From the NCBI RefSeq assembly GCF_030269445.1, contig NZ_BSTJ01000022.1:1-64000 (forward strand): a DNA stretch of 64,000 bases, written 5' to 3'. The translations under genes were made by a program, and so were the position numbers. How positions within the stretch are numbered: the stretch's first letter is position 1; the number at the start of each line of letters is the position of its first letter. Positions 8,479 to 16,728 of this stretch are shown here, piece after piece. The DNA comes from Actinoallomurus iriomotensis. GTDB lineage: Bacteria > Actinomycetota > Actinomycetes > Streptosporangiales > Streptosporangiaceae. The notes under the pieces were generated by a model. The model ran no database searches. It was not told the DNA's origin and was given only the letters and a program-made list of their open reading frames with translations.

Positions 8479-8816
8479 AGGATCTTGCGGAGGCGTAGCA
8501 GGTCGCCGAGGCTGGCTTCGATCTTGAGCCGGCCGCTGGCCCACGCCTTGCCGACGCCGAGCTTGTCGTCGGCGAGTGCCACCAGGTCGTCGCTGTTCAC
8601 CGTGAGCCGGACCTGAGCGCCGTTCGGGCTCTCGGCGACCTCGAAGTCGTCCATCCCGCCGGAGTGGATGCGGGTGACGAACACGAGGTTCAGATCGGGC
8701 ACATGGCAGCTGACGGTGCGTTCGACGACGTGCTTGGCGAGCTCATCGGGATCCACATCCGTGAGCCGGGTGGCGATGCGTTCGAGTGCCGCACGCGTTT
8801 CCTCCAGCGTGGCCAT
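8475..8816 (-). CDS. SCP2 sterol-transfer-like small protein
   Basis: 113 residues from MATLEETRAALERIATRL. The C-terminal segment VALADDKLGVGKAWASGRLK followed by EASLGDLLRLRKIL has the look of an SCP2-like domain (…G.A…GR+.++GD…L), a fold that binds lipids or other hydrophobic ligands. No signal peptide. It ends four bases inside the convergent HAD gene. The longer open frame upstream has no domain and runs antisense to tlyA, so the ATG at 8816 was chosen. Confidence 0.8.
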   Translation of the reverse strand: MATLEETRAALERIATRLTDVDPDELAKHVVERTVSCHVPDLNLVFVTRIHSGGMDDFEVAESPNGAQVRLTVNSDDLVALADDKLGVGKAWASGRLKIEASLGDLLRLRKIL

Positions 8817-8938
8817 TGTCAGGTCCGTTCCCCCCGTAGTCGTCCTCGACACCGTTGTCACCCACGGACGGTAGCGTTCTTCCTGAGCCGGGGTCGACCG
8901 GCTTGCCGCGAACGCGGCGCTGATTGGGGGACCGATAC

Positions 8939-9106
8939 GTGAACGGCACCGAGGGCGAGACCACCGGGGACGAGCGGGTCGACGCCGCGATGGCCCGCCT
9001 CGGCGAGCTGGAGGCGACGCCTCCGGCCGAGCACCCGGCGATCTTCCAGGACGTCCACCGCCGCCTCCAGGACGCCCTGACGGGCATCGACGGCGAGCCG
9101 GCGTGA
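8939..9106 (+). CDS. Small conserved-type protein before tlyA
   Basis: 55 residues, acidic and helical: NGTEGETTGDERVDAAMARL then GELEATPPAEHPAIFQDVHR. GTG at 8939 has TTGGGGGA eight bases before it and is preferred to TTG at 8924. Short acidic ORFs with a PAEH…F..VH..L pattern are a regular upstream neighbour of tlyA in actinobacteria, which supports its being real. No function is known to me. It diverges from the SCP2-like gene. Confidence 0.75.
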   Translation: MNGTEGETTGDERVDAAMARLGELEATPPAEHPAIFQDVHRRLQDALTGIDGEPA

Positions 9107-9505
9107 ACCTCGGCCAGGCCCGTACGGGCGACGCACGGCTCCGGGGCGTTCTGCGGGGCATCGGCGGACGGCAGTGGCGGCACGCGGTGCCGTCGGCACG
9201 GCGATCCGCGCACGGCAGGGCGACGACGGCCCGGCACGTCCCGGCGGGGGCTCCGTGGTGCGCGGCCGGGACCACGACGGCACCGGCGGAGTCCGGGGCC
9301 CTCGGCGGCCGGGTGACGCATCGTGGGGCCCCGGCATCGCGACGGGTCGGCGCCTGTCGCACACGGGGCGGCGCGCTCACGAGCGAGCGAATGGGCGAAA
9401 CGGCATTCCTGGTCCCTCCAGTGCTCATGCACGCGGTGAGCTTCTCGCCGACGCGGTGTGCCGTTCTCAAGCGAGCGTGCATCGCCGCGGCGGCGGGCCT
9501 GATCT
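9107..9505. other. Gene-free stretch before tlyA, possible leader
   Basis: An Arg-rich open frame crosses it but has no recognisable domain, no good ribosome-binding site and runs into tlyA in another frame. I regard it as non-coding. It ends in a hairpin that covers the tlyA ribosome-binding site, so part of it may be a transcribed leader. Confidence 0.5.
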
Positions 9506-9525
9506 CTCCTCCGGCGAAGGAGGAG
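9506..9525 (+). promoter_or_regulatory. Hairpin sequestering the tlyA ribosome-binding site
   Basis: CTCCTCC (9506-9512), loop GGCGAA, GGAGGAG (9519-9525). The 3' arm is the whole Shine-Dalgarno sequence, two bases before the ATG at 9528. All seven pairs are Watson-Crick. As drawn it would lower tlyA translation unless something opens it. That function is inference. Confidence 0.55.
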
Positions 9526-9527
9526 TC

Positions 9528-10328
9528 ATGAGCGCACGGCGGCGTCTGGACAGTGAGCTGGTCCGGCGAGGCCTGGCCCGTTCGCGCGAGCAGGCGGTCG
9601 AACTCGTCACCGCCGGACGGGTCGCCGTCGGCGGACGCACCGCCACGAAAGCCGCCACCCAGGTCGAGACGTCCGCGCCGATCGTCGTCCGGACCGCCGA
9701 CACCGGGCCGGAGTACGTCTCGCGCGGCGGACACAAGCTCGCCGGTGCGCTCGCCGCCTTCGACGAGATCGATCCTCGGGGGCGCCGCTGCCTCGACGCG
9801 GGCGCGTCCACGGGCGGCTTCACCGACGTCCTGCTGCGCGCCGGAGCCGGGCACGTCGTCGCCGTCGACGTCGGGTACGGCCAGATCGCCTGGTCGCTGC
9901 GCACCGACGAGCGGGTGACGGTCGTCGAGCGCCTCAACATCCGAGAACTCACGCCGGAGCACGTGGGCGAGCCGCCCACTCTCGTGGTGGCGGACCTGTC
10001 GTTCATCTCGCTGCGGCTGGTGCTGGAGCCGATCCGGCGTTGCGCGGCGGCCGACGCCGACTACGTGATGATGGTCAAACCCCAGTTCGAGGTGGGCAAG
10101 GAACGCGTGGGCGCCGGAGGCGTCGTCCGTGACCCGGCGCTGCGTGCCGAGGCCGTACGCGACGTGGCACGTCACGCGGAGACCCTCGGCCTGGGCACCC
10201 GGGGCGTGACGGCCAGCCCGCTGCCCGGCCCGTCGGGCAACGTCGAGTACTTCCTGTGGCTGCGGGCCGGTGCGCCGCCGCTGACCGACGCCGACCTGGA
10301 CAAGGCCGTGGCGGAGGGACCCGCATGA
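9528..10328 (+). CDS. tlyA: TlyA family rRNA (cytidine-2'-O)-methyltransferase
   Basis: 266 residues. Residues 1-60 form an S4 RNA-binding domain (RLDSELVRRGLARSREQAVE). A FtsJ/RrmJ-like Rossmann methyltransferase follows, with the SAM loop DAGASTGGFTD near residues 90-100, VVADLSFISL as motif IV and VKPQFEVGKE. In mycobacteria TlyA 2'-O-methylates 16S and 23S rRNA and confers capreomycin sensitivity. The ATG at 9528 follows GGAGGAG, which is buried in a hairpin. Its stop overlaps the ATG of the next tiny ORF (ATGA). It begins the tlyA-nadK-recN set typical of actinobacteria. Confidence 0.95.
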   Translation: MSARRRLDSELVRRGLARSREQAVELVTAGRVAVGGRTATKAATQVETSAPIVVRTADTGPEYVSRGGHKLAGALAAFDEIDPRGRRCLDAGASTGGFTDVLLRAGAGHVVAVDVGYGQIAWSLRTDERVTVVERLNIRELTPEHVGEPPTLVVADLSFISLRLVLEPIRRCAAADADYVMMVKPQFEVGKERVGAGGVVRDPALRAEAVRDVARHAETLGLGTRGVTASPLPGPSGNVEYFLWLRAGAPPLTDADLDKAVAEGPA

Positions 10329-10450
10329 CGATCCGCGCGTACATGGGCCGGGCCGGGGCGCCTTCGACGGCAGGCGAACGATCCGTGCGTGAGCAGTGGG
10401 GCGGTCGGCCGACGCGGGCCGGGCTGCGGCGGTCAGGGAGCCTCAGATGA
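10325..10450 (+). CDS. Mini-ORF 1 between tlyA and nadK
   Basis: 41 codons beginning MTIRAYMGRAGAPSTAGERS and ending SGSLR. Its ATG overlaps the tlyA stop (ATGA at 10325) and its stop overlaps the start of the next mini-ORF (ATGA at 10447). A GGAGGG ribosome-binding site lies five bases before the start. I recognise no domain. The initiation region resembles that of mini-ORF 2 and of nadK (SD, spacer, ATGAC, then ACGATCC), so it may come from duplication of the tlyA/nadK junction. It may serve only to carry ribosomes to nadK. Confidence 0.5.
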   Translation: MTIRAYMGRAGAPSTAGERSVREQWGGRPTRAGLRRSGSLR

Positions 10451-10557
10451 CAGACGAACGATTCATAGGCGACCCGTGGCACGGGGCCGATCCGTTCCGT
10501 GTGGAGGAGCGGACGTCCGGCGGTGTCGCGGTGGACGGGGCCGAGGGGACCGCATGA
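10447..10557 (+). CDS. Mini-ORF 2 between tlyA and nadK
   Basis: 36 codons: MTDERFIGDPWHGADPFRVE, ending VDGAEGTA. It starts in an ATGA overlap with mini-ORF 1 and ends in an ATGA overlap with nadK. GGGAG lies seven bases before its ATG. Its first residues MTDERF mirror MTEKRS of NadK. It contains an ATA codon, very rare in such genomes, which argues against selection on the protein itself. No domain is recognised. Confidence 0.5.
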   Translation: MTDERFIGDPWHGADPFRVEERTSGGVAVDGAEGTA

Positions 10558-11450
10558 CAGAGAAACGATCCGTCCTCCTCGTGGCGCACACCGGGCGGCC
10601 AGGCGCGGTCCGGAGCGCTCAGCTCGTGCTCGACCGGCTGAGCGAGGCCGGCATCTCCGCGCGCGTGCTGGACAGCGAGGCCGAAGACCTGCGGTGCGCC
10701 GGCGTCGACGTCACACCCGTGTGCGGCGCGGCGGCCGAGGGCGCGGAGATGGTGATCGTGCTCGGCGGCGACGGCACGCTTCTGCGCGCCGCCGAGCTCG
10801 CCCGGCCCAGCGGCACGCCGGTGCTCGGCGTCAACCTCGGCCACGTGGGCTTCCTGGCCGAGGCGGAGCGCGCCGACCTGGCGGCCACGGTCGACAAGGT
10901 GGCCTCGCGGGCGTACGACGTCGAAGAGCGCATGACGGTCGACGTCATCGTCCGCGAGAACGGTGACGTCACCCAGTCCGGCTGGGCGCTGAACGAGGCG
11001 AGCGTCGAGAAGGCCTCCCGCCAGCGCATGCTCGAGGTCATCGCCGAGATCGACGGCCGGCCCCTCTCCCGCTGGGGCTGCGACGGCGTGGTGTGCGCCA
11101 CGCCGACCGGGTCGACGGCGTACGCGTTCTCGGCGGGCGGCCCGGTCGTGTGGCCCGAGGTGGAGGCCCTGCTCGTCGTCCCGATCAGCGCGCATGCCCT
11201 GTTCGCCCGGCCGATGGTGGTATCACCGCGTTCGGTGGTGGCGCTGGAGCTGCTCCCGAACACCTCGGGGGGCGTGCTGTGGTGCGACGGGCGTCGCCAG
11301 ATCGAGGTGCCCCCCGGCGCGCGGATCGAGGTACGCCGGGGCGAACGGCCGGTGCGGCTCGCACGCCTGCACCAGACGCCGTTCACCGACCGTCTCGTCA
11401 CCAAGTTCGGCCTTCCCGTGGCCGGCTGGCGCGGCCGCGTCCGCGACTGA
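10554..11450 (+). CDS. nadK: NAD kinase
   Basis: 298 residues from MTEKRSVLLVAHTGRPGAVR. It phosphorylates NAD to NADP with ATP or polyphosphate in the cytoplasm. The diagnostic GGDGT is at residues 71-75 (VIVLGGDGTLLRAA), followed by NLGHVGFLAE, the NE of WALNEASVEK and TPTGSTAYAFSAGGP. The length fits the actinobacterial enzyme. The ATG at 10554 follows GAGGGG and overlaps the stop of mini-ORF 2. It would supply the NADP used by the zwf pathway encoded later in the window. Next is recN, which has its own promoter region. Confidence 0.96.
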   Translation: MTEKRSVLLVAHTGRPGAVRSAQLVLDRLSEAGISARVLDSEAEDLRCAGVDVTPVCGAAAEGAEMVIVLGGDGTLLRAAELARPSGTPVLGVNLGHVGFLAEAERADLAATVDKVASRAYDVEERMTVDVIVRENGDVTQSGWALNEASVEKASRQRMLEVIAEIDGRPLSRWGCDGVVCATPTGSTAYAFSAGGPVVWPEVEALLVVPISAHALFARPMVVSPRSVVALELLPNTSGGVLWCDGRRQIEVPPGARIEVRRGERPVRLARLHQTPFTDRLVTKFGLPVAGWRGRVRD

Positions 11451-11843
11451 CCGGGACGGCCCCGGTGCGGATGGGTCGCCCGGCGCTCCGTACGCCGTGG
11501 CCCGGTGCGCACAGCCGGCGAACAGCAGTCGGCGAACAGCCGTCGGTCGTCGAGCTCTGGGCACGACGGATACGCAAGCCGCCTGTGGACAACCGCGCCG
11601 GCGCCGGACGGCGAAATGCCGGATCGCCGCACACCGGAAGAGGGACTGACCAGCGGATATAACCTCTCCCACGGCCATTCTTGGCGTGATATTGAGCCGT
11701 GACAGGACCGCGGCATGCCACATCCGCCCGTAATCTGAGCCGAACAAACGTTCGCCTCAACCGGCGATCCGACGGCAATACGTCGCTATGACGGGGTAGC
11801 CTCGGGACGCCGGTTGTGCAGTGCGACGGGAGGGGTTCGACAC
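11451..11843. other. nadK-recN intergenic region
   Basis: 393 bases without a gene. It holds a LexA box at 11741-11754 and, just before recN, the ribosome-binding site GGGAGGGG. The sequence between the LexA box and the start (with CAATAC and CTATGAC) can hold a promoter, but I cannot fix the hexamers. Nothing else is seen. Confidence 0.6.
11741..11754. promoter_or_regulatory. LexA (SOS) box of recN
   Basis: CGAACAAACGTTCG matches CGAAC-N4-GTTCG exactly, the SOS box of actinobacteria and Bacillus. It lies 90 bases before the recN start, where LexA could block transcription. recN is a known SOS gene. Confidence 0.88.
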
Positions 11844-13550
11844 GTGCGGCCCATGGTCGAGGAAGTACGGATCCAGAACCTCGGGGTGATCGAGGAGGCC
11901 GTTCTCGAGCTGTCCCCCGGCTTCAACGTGGTGACCGGTGAGACCGGTGCCGGAAAGACGATGGTGGTGACCAGCCTCGGGCTGCTGTTCGGCGGGCGCG
12001 CCGACCCGCAGCGCGTACGGCCCGGCGCCGACCGGGCCAGCGTCGAGGGGCGCATCATCGTCGAGGAGGGCGGCAGGGTCGCCGCGCGCGTCGACGAGGC
12101 CGGCGGCGAGCTCGACGACGGCGCGCTGATCGTCACCCGGTCGATCTCGTCGGAGGGGCGCTCGCGTGCTCACCTGGGGGGCCGTCAGGTTCCCGTCGCG
12201 ATGCTGATCAACGTGGCCGACGACCTGGTCGCCGTGCACGGGCAGTCCGACCAGCAGCGGCTCCTGCAGGCGGGCCGACAGCGGGCCGCGCTCGACCGGT
12301 TCGCCGGTGACAAGGTCGCCAAGCCGCTGCGCGGCTACATCGCCGCCTACCGCAGGCACCGCGACGTCACGCAGCGGCTCGAGGAGCTGACCACGCAGGC
12401 CCGCGAGCGGGCCCAGGAGGCCGACATGCTCCGGTTCGGCCTGGAGGAGATCGAGAAGATCGACCCCAAGCCGGGCGAGGACGAGCAGCTCGCGTCCGAG
12501 GACGAGCGTCTCGCGCACGCCGACGCGCTGCGCACGGCCGCGACCACCGCGCACGAGGCTCTGCAGGGCGATCCGACGGCGGCCACCGGCGCCGCCGACG
12601 CGATCAGCCTGCTCAGCGGGGCCCGGCAGGCGCTGGAGGCGGTACGGTCCCACGACGAGGCACTGGCCGGTCAGGCCGACCGGCTCTCCGAGGCCGTCTA
12701 CCTCGTCTCCGACGTCGCGGCCGAGCTCGCCGGGTATGCCGAGTCGATCGAGGCCGATCCGGCGCTGCTGGCGAGCGTCCAGGAGCGCCGAGCCGCCCTG
12801 GCGGGCCTCACCCGCAAGTACGGCGAGGACATCGCCGCCGTGCTCGCGTGGTCCGAGAGCTCCGCGGCGCGGCTGGCCGAGCTCGACTCCGACGACGACC
12901 GCATCGAGGAGCTGCGCGCCGAGCACGAGGATCTGACCCGCCAGCTGACCGAGCTGTCCGCGGAGCTGACCGAGGCCCGTACGGAGGCGGCCGAGCGCCT
13001 TTCGGAGGCGGTGACCGCGGAGCTGACCGCGCTGGCCATGCCGCACGCGCGGGTGGTCGTGTCGGTGACCCCGCAGGAGGAGTTCGGGCCGCACGGCGTC
13101 GACGAGGTCGAGCTGCGGCTCGCCGCGCACCCGGGCGCGCCGCCGCTGCCGCTGCACAAGGGCGCCTCCGGCGGTGAGCTCTCGCGGGTCATGCTGGCCA
13201 TCGAGGTGGTGTTCGCCGGCGCCGACCCGGTGCCGACGTTCGTCTTCGACGAGGTGGACGCCGGTGTCGGCGGCAAGGCGGCCGTGGAGATCGGTCGGCG
13301 GCTCGCGCGGCTGGCCAAGTCGGCGCAGGTGATCGTGGTCACCCACCTTCCGCAGGTGGCGGCCTTCGCCGACCAGCATCTGGTGGTGGAGAAGTCCAAC
13401 GACGGCAGGGTCGTCCGCAGCGGCGTGACCGCCCTCGACGACGACGGCCGGGTGCGCGAGCTGTCCCGCATGCTGGCGGGCCTGGAGGACTCCGAGCTGG
13501 GCCGCGCGCACGCGGAGGAGCTGCTGACGATCGCCGCGGCCGAGCGCTGA
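11844..13550 (+). CDS. recN: DNA repair ATPase RecN
   Basis: 568 residues, an SMC-like ATPase for double-strand-break repair. Walker A is GETGAGKTM (about residues 32-40). HGQSDQQRLLQ, the long charged helical coiled-coil middle, and the C-terminal ABC signature region GGELSRVMLAIEVV with Walker B/D-loop FVFDEVDAGVGG complete the family pattern. GTG at 11844 has GGGAGGGG eight bases before it and is favoured over ATG at 11853, which would be too far from that site. A LexA box lies upstream, so it is probably induced by DNA damage. Confidence 0.95.
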   Translation: MRPMVEEVRIQNLGVIEEAVLELSPGFNVVTGETGAGKTMVVTSLGLLFGGRADPQRVRPGADRASVEGRIIVEEGGRVAARVDEAGGELDDGALIVTRSISSEGRSRAHLGGRQVPVAMLINVADDLVAVHGQSDQQRLLQAGRQRAALDRFAGDKVAKPLRGYIAAYRRHRDVTQRLEELTTQARERAQEADMLRFGLEEIEKIDPKPGEDEQLASEDERLAHADALRTAATTAHEALQGDPTAATGAADAISLLSGARQALEAVRSHDEALAGQADRLSEAVYLVSDVAAELAGYAESIEADPALLASVQERRAALAGLTRKYGEDIAAVLAWSESSAARLAELDSDDDRIEELRAEHEDLTRQLTELSAELTEARTEAAERLSEAVTAELTALAMPHARVVVSVTPQEEFGPHGVDEVELRLAAHPGAPPLPLHKGASGGELSRVMLAIEVVFAGADPVPTFVFDEVDAGVGGKAAVEIGRRLARLAKSAQVIVVTHLPQVAAFADQHLVVEKSNDGRVVRSGVTALDDDGRVRELSRMLAGLEDSELGRAHAEELLTIAAAER

Positions 13551-13692
13551 GCCGTCCGGGATCACATATGCTCATGGAGCCTGACGGCTCCCACGTCCGG
13601 CCACCGAGCGACGCGCACGGTAAAGAACGAACACGCCTTTACGATCGTCGTTACAAGTGTCACCGTCCGCGCTCTGGCAGGATGGCATCACG

Positions 13693-14922
13693 ATGAATGA
13701 CGTCTCCCCGAGGATCAAACCGACCGCGCGCCTGCACGTGCCGCGGTTTCGCGGGCTGCGCCGTGAGCGCGGAGACGCCGAGTCGGGTACGACCGGCGTG
13801 GCGCGCCTCGACGGCAAGACCAAGAAGCTGACCAAGCGGCTCGAGCCCGGTGACATCGCCATCATCGACCACGTCGATCTCGACCGCGTCAGCGCCGAGG
13901 CGCTCGCGGCCTGCGATGTGGCGGCAGTGATCAATGTGGCGCGCAGCATCTCGGGCCGCTACCCGAACCTCGGGCCGCAGATCCTCGTCGAGGCCGGCAT
14001 CCCGCTGATCGACGACGTCGGTCCCGACGTGTTCAGCAAGGTCCGCGAGGGCGACCGCGTACGCGTCGACGGCGGGGCGCTGATCGCCGACGACCAGGTC
14101 GTGGCCAAGGGCATCCGGCAGACCGAGGAGACGGTCGAGGCGGCGATGACCGAGGCGAAGGCGGAGCTTCCCGCCCAGCTCGAGGCGTTCGCCGCCAACA
14201 CGATGGAGTTCCTCAAGCGCGAGCGTGACCTGCTGCTCGACGGCGTCGGCGTGCCGGACGTCACGACCGACCTCGATGGCCGGCACGTGCTGATCGTCGT
14301 GCGCGGTTACCACTACCGCGAGGACATCGCGACGCTGCGGCCGTACATCCGTGAATACCGGCCGGTGCTGATCGGCGTCGACGGCGGGGCCGACGCGCTG
14401 ATCGAGGCCGGTTACCGTCCCGACATGATCGTCGGTGACATGGACTCCGTGTCCGACGAGGCGCTGACCTGCGGCGCGGAGCTGATCGTGCACGCCTACC
14501 GCGACGGTCGCGCACCCGGTCTCAAACGGGTGCACGATCTCGACCGGCAGGCCGTCGTCTTCCCCGCGGCGGGCACCAGCGAGGACATCGCGATGCTGCT
14601 CGCCGACGACCGGGGCGCCACGCTCATCGTGGCCGTGGGAACTCACGCGACGCTCGTGGAGTTCCTCGACAAAGGACGTGCGGGCATGTCCAGCACGTTC
14701 CTGACCCGCCTTCGGGTGGGGAGCAAGCTCGTCGACGCCAAGGGAGTGAGCCGGCTCTACCGCAGCCGCATCAAGGGATCCTCGCTCCTGTTGCTGGTGG
14801 CGGCGACGCTCGTCGCCATGATCGTGGCGATCGTCTCCTCGCCCGCCGGTGATGCGTTCGCGCCCGTCGTCGCCGACAAATGGCATCAGTTCGTCTACTG
14901 GCTGACCGGATTGTTCACGTGA
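13693..14922 (+). CDS. steA: SteA-like putative cytokinetic-ring protein
   Basis: 409 residues. It has a central domain like thiamine pyrophosphokinase (IGVDGGADALIEAGYRPDMI then VGDMDSVSDEA) and near the C-terminus a hydrophobic stretch (SSLLLLVAATLVAMIVAIVS) followed by WHQFVYWLTGLF, one or two membrane passes. This matches SteA of Corynebacterium, which with SteB acts at the division site and affects cell separation. The actinobacterial order recN-steA-steB is kept. ATG at 13693 is chosen over an upstream in-frame ATG-like start because family sequence starts here. Its stop overlaps the steB start (GTGA). The role in division is inferred by homology. Confidence 0.88.
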   Translation: MNDVSPRIKPTARLHVPRFRGLRRERGDAESGTTGVARLDGKTKKLTKRLEPGDIAIIDHVDLDRVSAEALAACDVAAVINVARSISGRYPNLGPQILVEAGIPLIDDVGPDVFSKVREGDRVRVDGGALIADDQVVAKGIRQTEETVEAAMTEAKAELPAQLEAFAANTMEFLKRERDLLLDGVGVPDVTTDLDGRHVLIVVRGYHYREDIATLRPYIREYRPVLIGVDGGADALIEAGYRPDMIVGDMDSVSDEALTCGAELIVHAYRDGRAPGLKRVHDLDRQAVVFPAAGTSEDIAMLLADDRGATLIVAVGTHATLVEFLDKGRAGMSSTFLTRLRVGSKLVDAKGVSRLYRSRIKGSSLLLLVAATLVAMIVAIVSSPAGDAFAPVVADKWHQFVYWLTGLFT

Positions 14923-15878
14923 TCGATTTCCGATACCACCTCGTCTCCATCATCGCGATCTTCCTGGCGCTGGCGCTCGGCCTCGTGGTCGGCGCCTCGA
15001 CGCTGCGCGGACCGCTCGTCGACCAGCTGAAGGACCGGTCGGGCCAACTCGAGAAGGACAACCAGAACCTGCGGACGCTCAACCGCAACACCGACCAGCT
15101 GAACGGCTACGACGACCAGGTCATGGACAACGTCGCGCCGCAGATCGTCGACGGACGCCTCAAGGGCGAGAGCGTCGTCTTCATCGAGGCGCCGGGCGCC
15201 GACGACCAGGTGCGGGCCAAGACCGCCGACCTCATCGGCAAGGCGGGCGCGCGGATCAGCGGATACGTCACCCTCCAGGAGAAGTACCTCGACGCCAACC
15301 AGCTGACCACGCTCACCGAGCTGACCGACCAGCTGAAACCGGCCACCGTCGACTTCCCCCAGGACGCCTCGCCGTACGACCGGGTGGCCCTGGAGCTGGC
15401 CGCGGTGCTCGCCACCCGGCAGGCCTCCAGCACCGGTCAGGAGGACCCCGCCGCCGGGCAGGTCCTCTCCGGATTCAAGACGGCGGGTTTCCTGAATTAC
15501 AGCGGGCAGCCCGCGACCCGTGCCACACTCGCCATCGTGATCGCGCCCGCCGCGGCCAGCAAGGACAAGAACGCCGACGCCGAGAACAAGGCCCTCGTCG
15601 CCCTCCCACTGGCCCTGTCCAAGTACGCCAACGGCACCGTGGCGACCGGCAACGCCGACGCCGCGTCCGACGGCGGCATGATCAAGGCGATCCGCGACGA
15701 GAGCAAGGCGCAGGACCACGTCTCCACCGTCGACACCGGCGACGCCTCGGCCGGCCGCCTGACGACGGTGTTCGCGCTCAACTCCGCCCGGCAGGGCAAG
15801 TTCGGCGACTACGGCATCGGTTCGGGCGTGGACGGCCCGATGCCCACCCCCGTACCCACGGTGCCCGAGAAGAAGTGA
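14919..15878 (+). CDS. steB: SteB / MctB-family outer-channel-like protein
   Basis: 319 residues starting MIDFRYHLVSIIAIFLALAL, one membrane helix that may act as an uncleaved signal, followed by a coiled coil (QLKDRSGQLEKDNQNLRTLN) and an extracytoplasmic domain rich in Ala, Asp and Thr. The pattern is that of the copper-transporter MctB (Rv1698) family, whose corynebacterial member SteB works with SteA. GTG at 14919 overlaps the steA stop, so translation is coupled. In an organism without a mycobacterial outer membrane a wall or division role is more likely than copper export. This is inference. Confidence 0.86.
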   Translation: MIDFRYHLVSIIAIFLALALGLVVGASTLRGPLVDQLKDRSGQLEKDNQNLRTLNRNTDQLNGYDDQVMDNVAPQIVDGRLKGESVVFIEAPGADDQVRAKTADLIGKAGARISGYVTLQEKYLDANQLTTLTELTDQLKPATVDFPQDASPYDRVALELAAVLATRQASSTGQEDPAAGQVLSGFKTAGFLNYSGQPATRATLAIVIAPAAASKDKNADAENKALVALPLALSKYANGTVATGNADAASDGGMIKAIRDESKAQDHVSTVDTGDASAGRLTTVFALNSARQGKFGDYGIGSGVDGPMPTPVPTVPEKK

Positions 15879-15885
15879 GACCAGG

Positions 15886-16728
15886 ATGCGTAAGGCAGTG
15901 GCCGGGACCGTACTCGGTGCGGCGGCCGCGCGGGTGGCGTACACCCTGCTGACCCGGCGCCCTCCGCGCGAGGAGAAACTCTGGCTGCGCACCAACCACC
16001 GCGGTGAGCCCGTGACGTTGCTGGAGGGCCCGGCGTTCGTCGCCGGAGCGGTGACGGCGGTGGCCGTCGCCCCCGGAGTGCCGGCCCGCATGCGGGTGGC
16101 CGCGGTGTTCGCGGGTACCACCGCGGGCGCTCTCGGCGCGTACGACGACCTGGCCGGATCCGGCGACTCTCGCGGCTTCAAGGGTCACCTCACGGCGCTG
16201 GCGCGCGGTGAGGTGACGACCGGCGCGGTGAAGATCCTCGGCATCGGCGTCGCGGGGCTGGCCGCCGCCGCCCTCGCGGGCACCGGGCGCCGGAGCACCC
16301 CCGCCGACCTGCTGATCAACGGCGCGCTCGTCGCGGGCGGCGCCAACCTGCTCAACCTGTTCGACCTGCGGCCCGGCCGCGCGATCAAGGTCGGCGCGCT
16401 CGCCGCGCTGCCCGGCACGCTGAGCGGTTCGGCCGTCACCGCCGCCCCGTTCGGCGCCGCCCTCGCGCTGCTGCCCGAAGACCTCGGCGAACGCGCCATG
16501 CTCGGCGACGCCGGAGCCAACGCGCTCGGCGCCCTGCTGGGGCTGTCCGCCGCCCACCTGCCTCGTCCCGTACGCCTCGGCATCCTCACCGGAGTGGTGG
16601 CGCTGAACGCCGCCAGCGAGTTCGTCAGCTTCACCAAGGTGATCCAGGCGACGCCGGCGCTGCGCCGTCTCGACCAGCTCGGCCGCCGTCCCGTCGTGGC
16701 GGAGGCACGTCCGACGGGTACGGAGTGA
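15886..16728 (+). CDS. MraY/WecA-like membrane phosphoglycosyltransferase homologue
   Basis: 280 residues, mostly hydrophobic helices. Family marks of polyprenyl-phosphate glycosyl-1-phosphate transferases are present: the paired Asp in GAYDDLAGSGDSRGFKGHL, NLFDLRPGRAIK and LGDAGANALGALLG. It is shorter than MraY (about 350 residues), so it may be a reduced relative. It follows steB by seven bases and overlaps the MurJ-like gene by four. With the flippase and GT4 enzyme that follow it probably makes or moves a lipid-linked wall glycan. The acceptor cannot be named. Confidence 0.8.
   Translation: MRKAVAGTVLGAAAARVAYTLLTRRPPREEKLWLRTNHRGEPVTLLEGPAFVAGAVTAVAVAPGVPARMRVAAVFAGTTAGALGAYDDLAGSGDSRGFKGHLTALARGEVTTGAVKILGIGVAGLAAAALAGTGRRSTPADLLINGALVAGGANLLNLFDLRPGRAIKVGALAALPGTLSGSAVTAAPFGAALALLPEDLGERAMLGDAGANALGALLGLSAAHLPRPVRLGILTGVVALNAASEFVSFTKVIQATPALRRLDQLGRRPVVAEARPTGTE

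Noticed and set aside
9103-9531. 142-codon open frame before tlyA
   Set aside because: No ribosome-binding site or domain, and it overlaps the tlyA start in another frame. A real small gene cannot be wholly excluded.
13576-13591. GGAGCC-TGAC-GGCTCC as a recN terminator
   Set aside because: Only six base pairs and no T run. It lies 26 bases after recN and is too weak to call.
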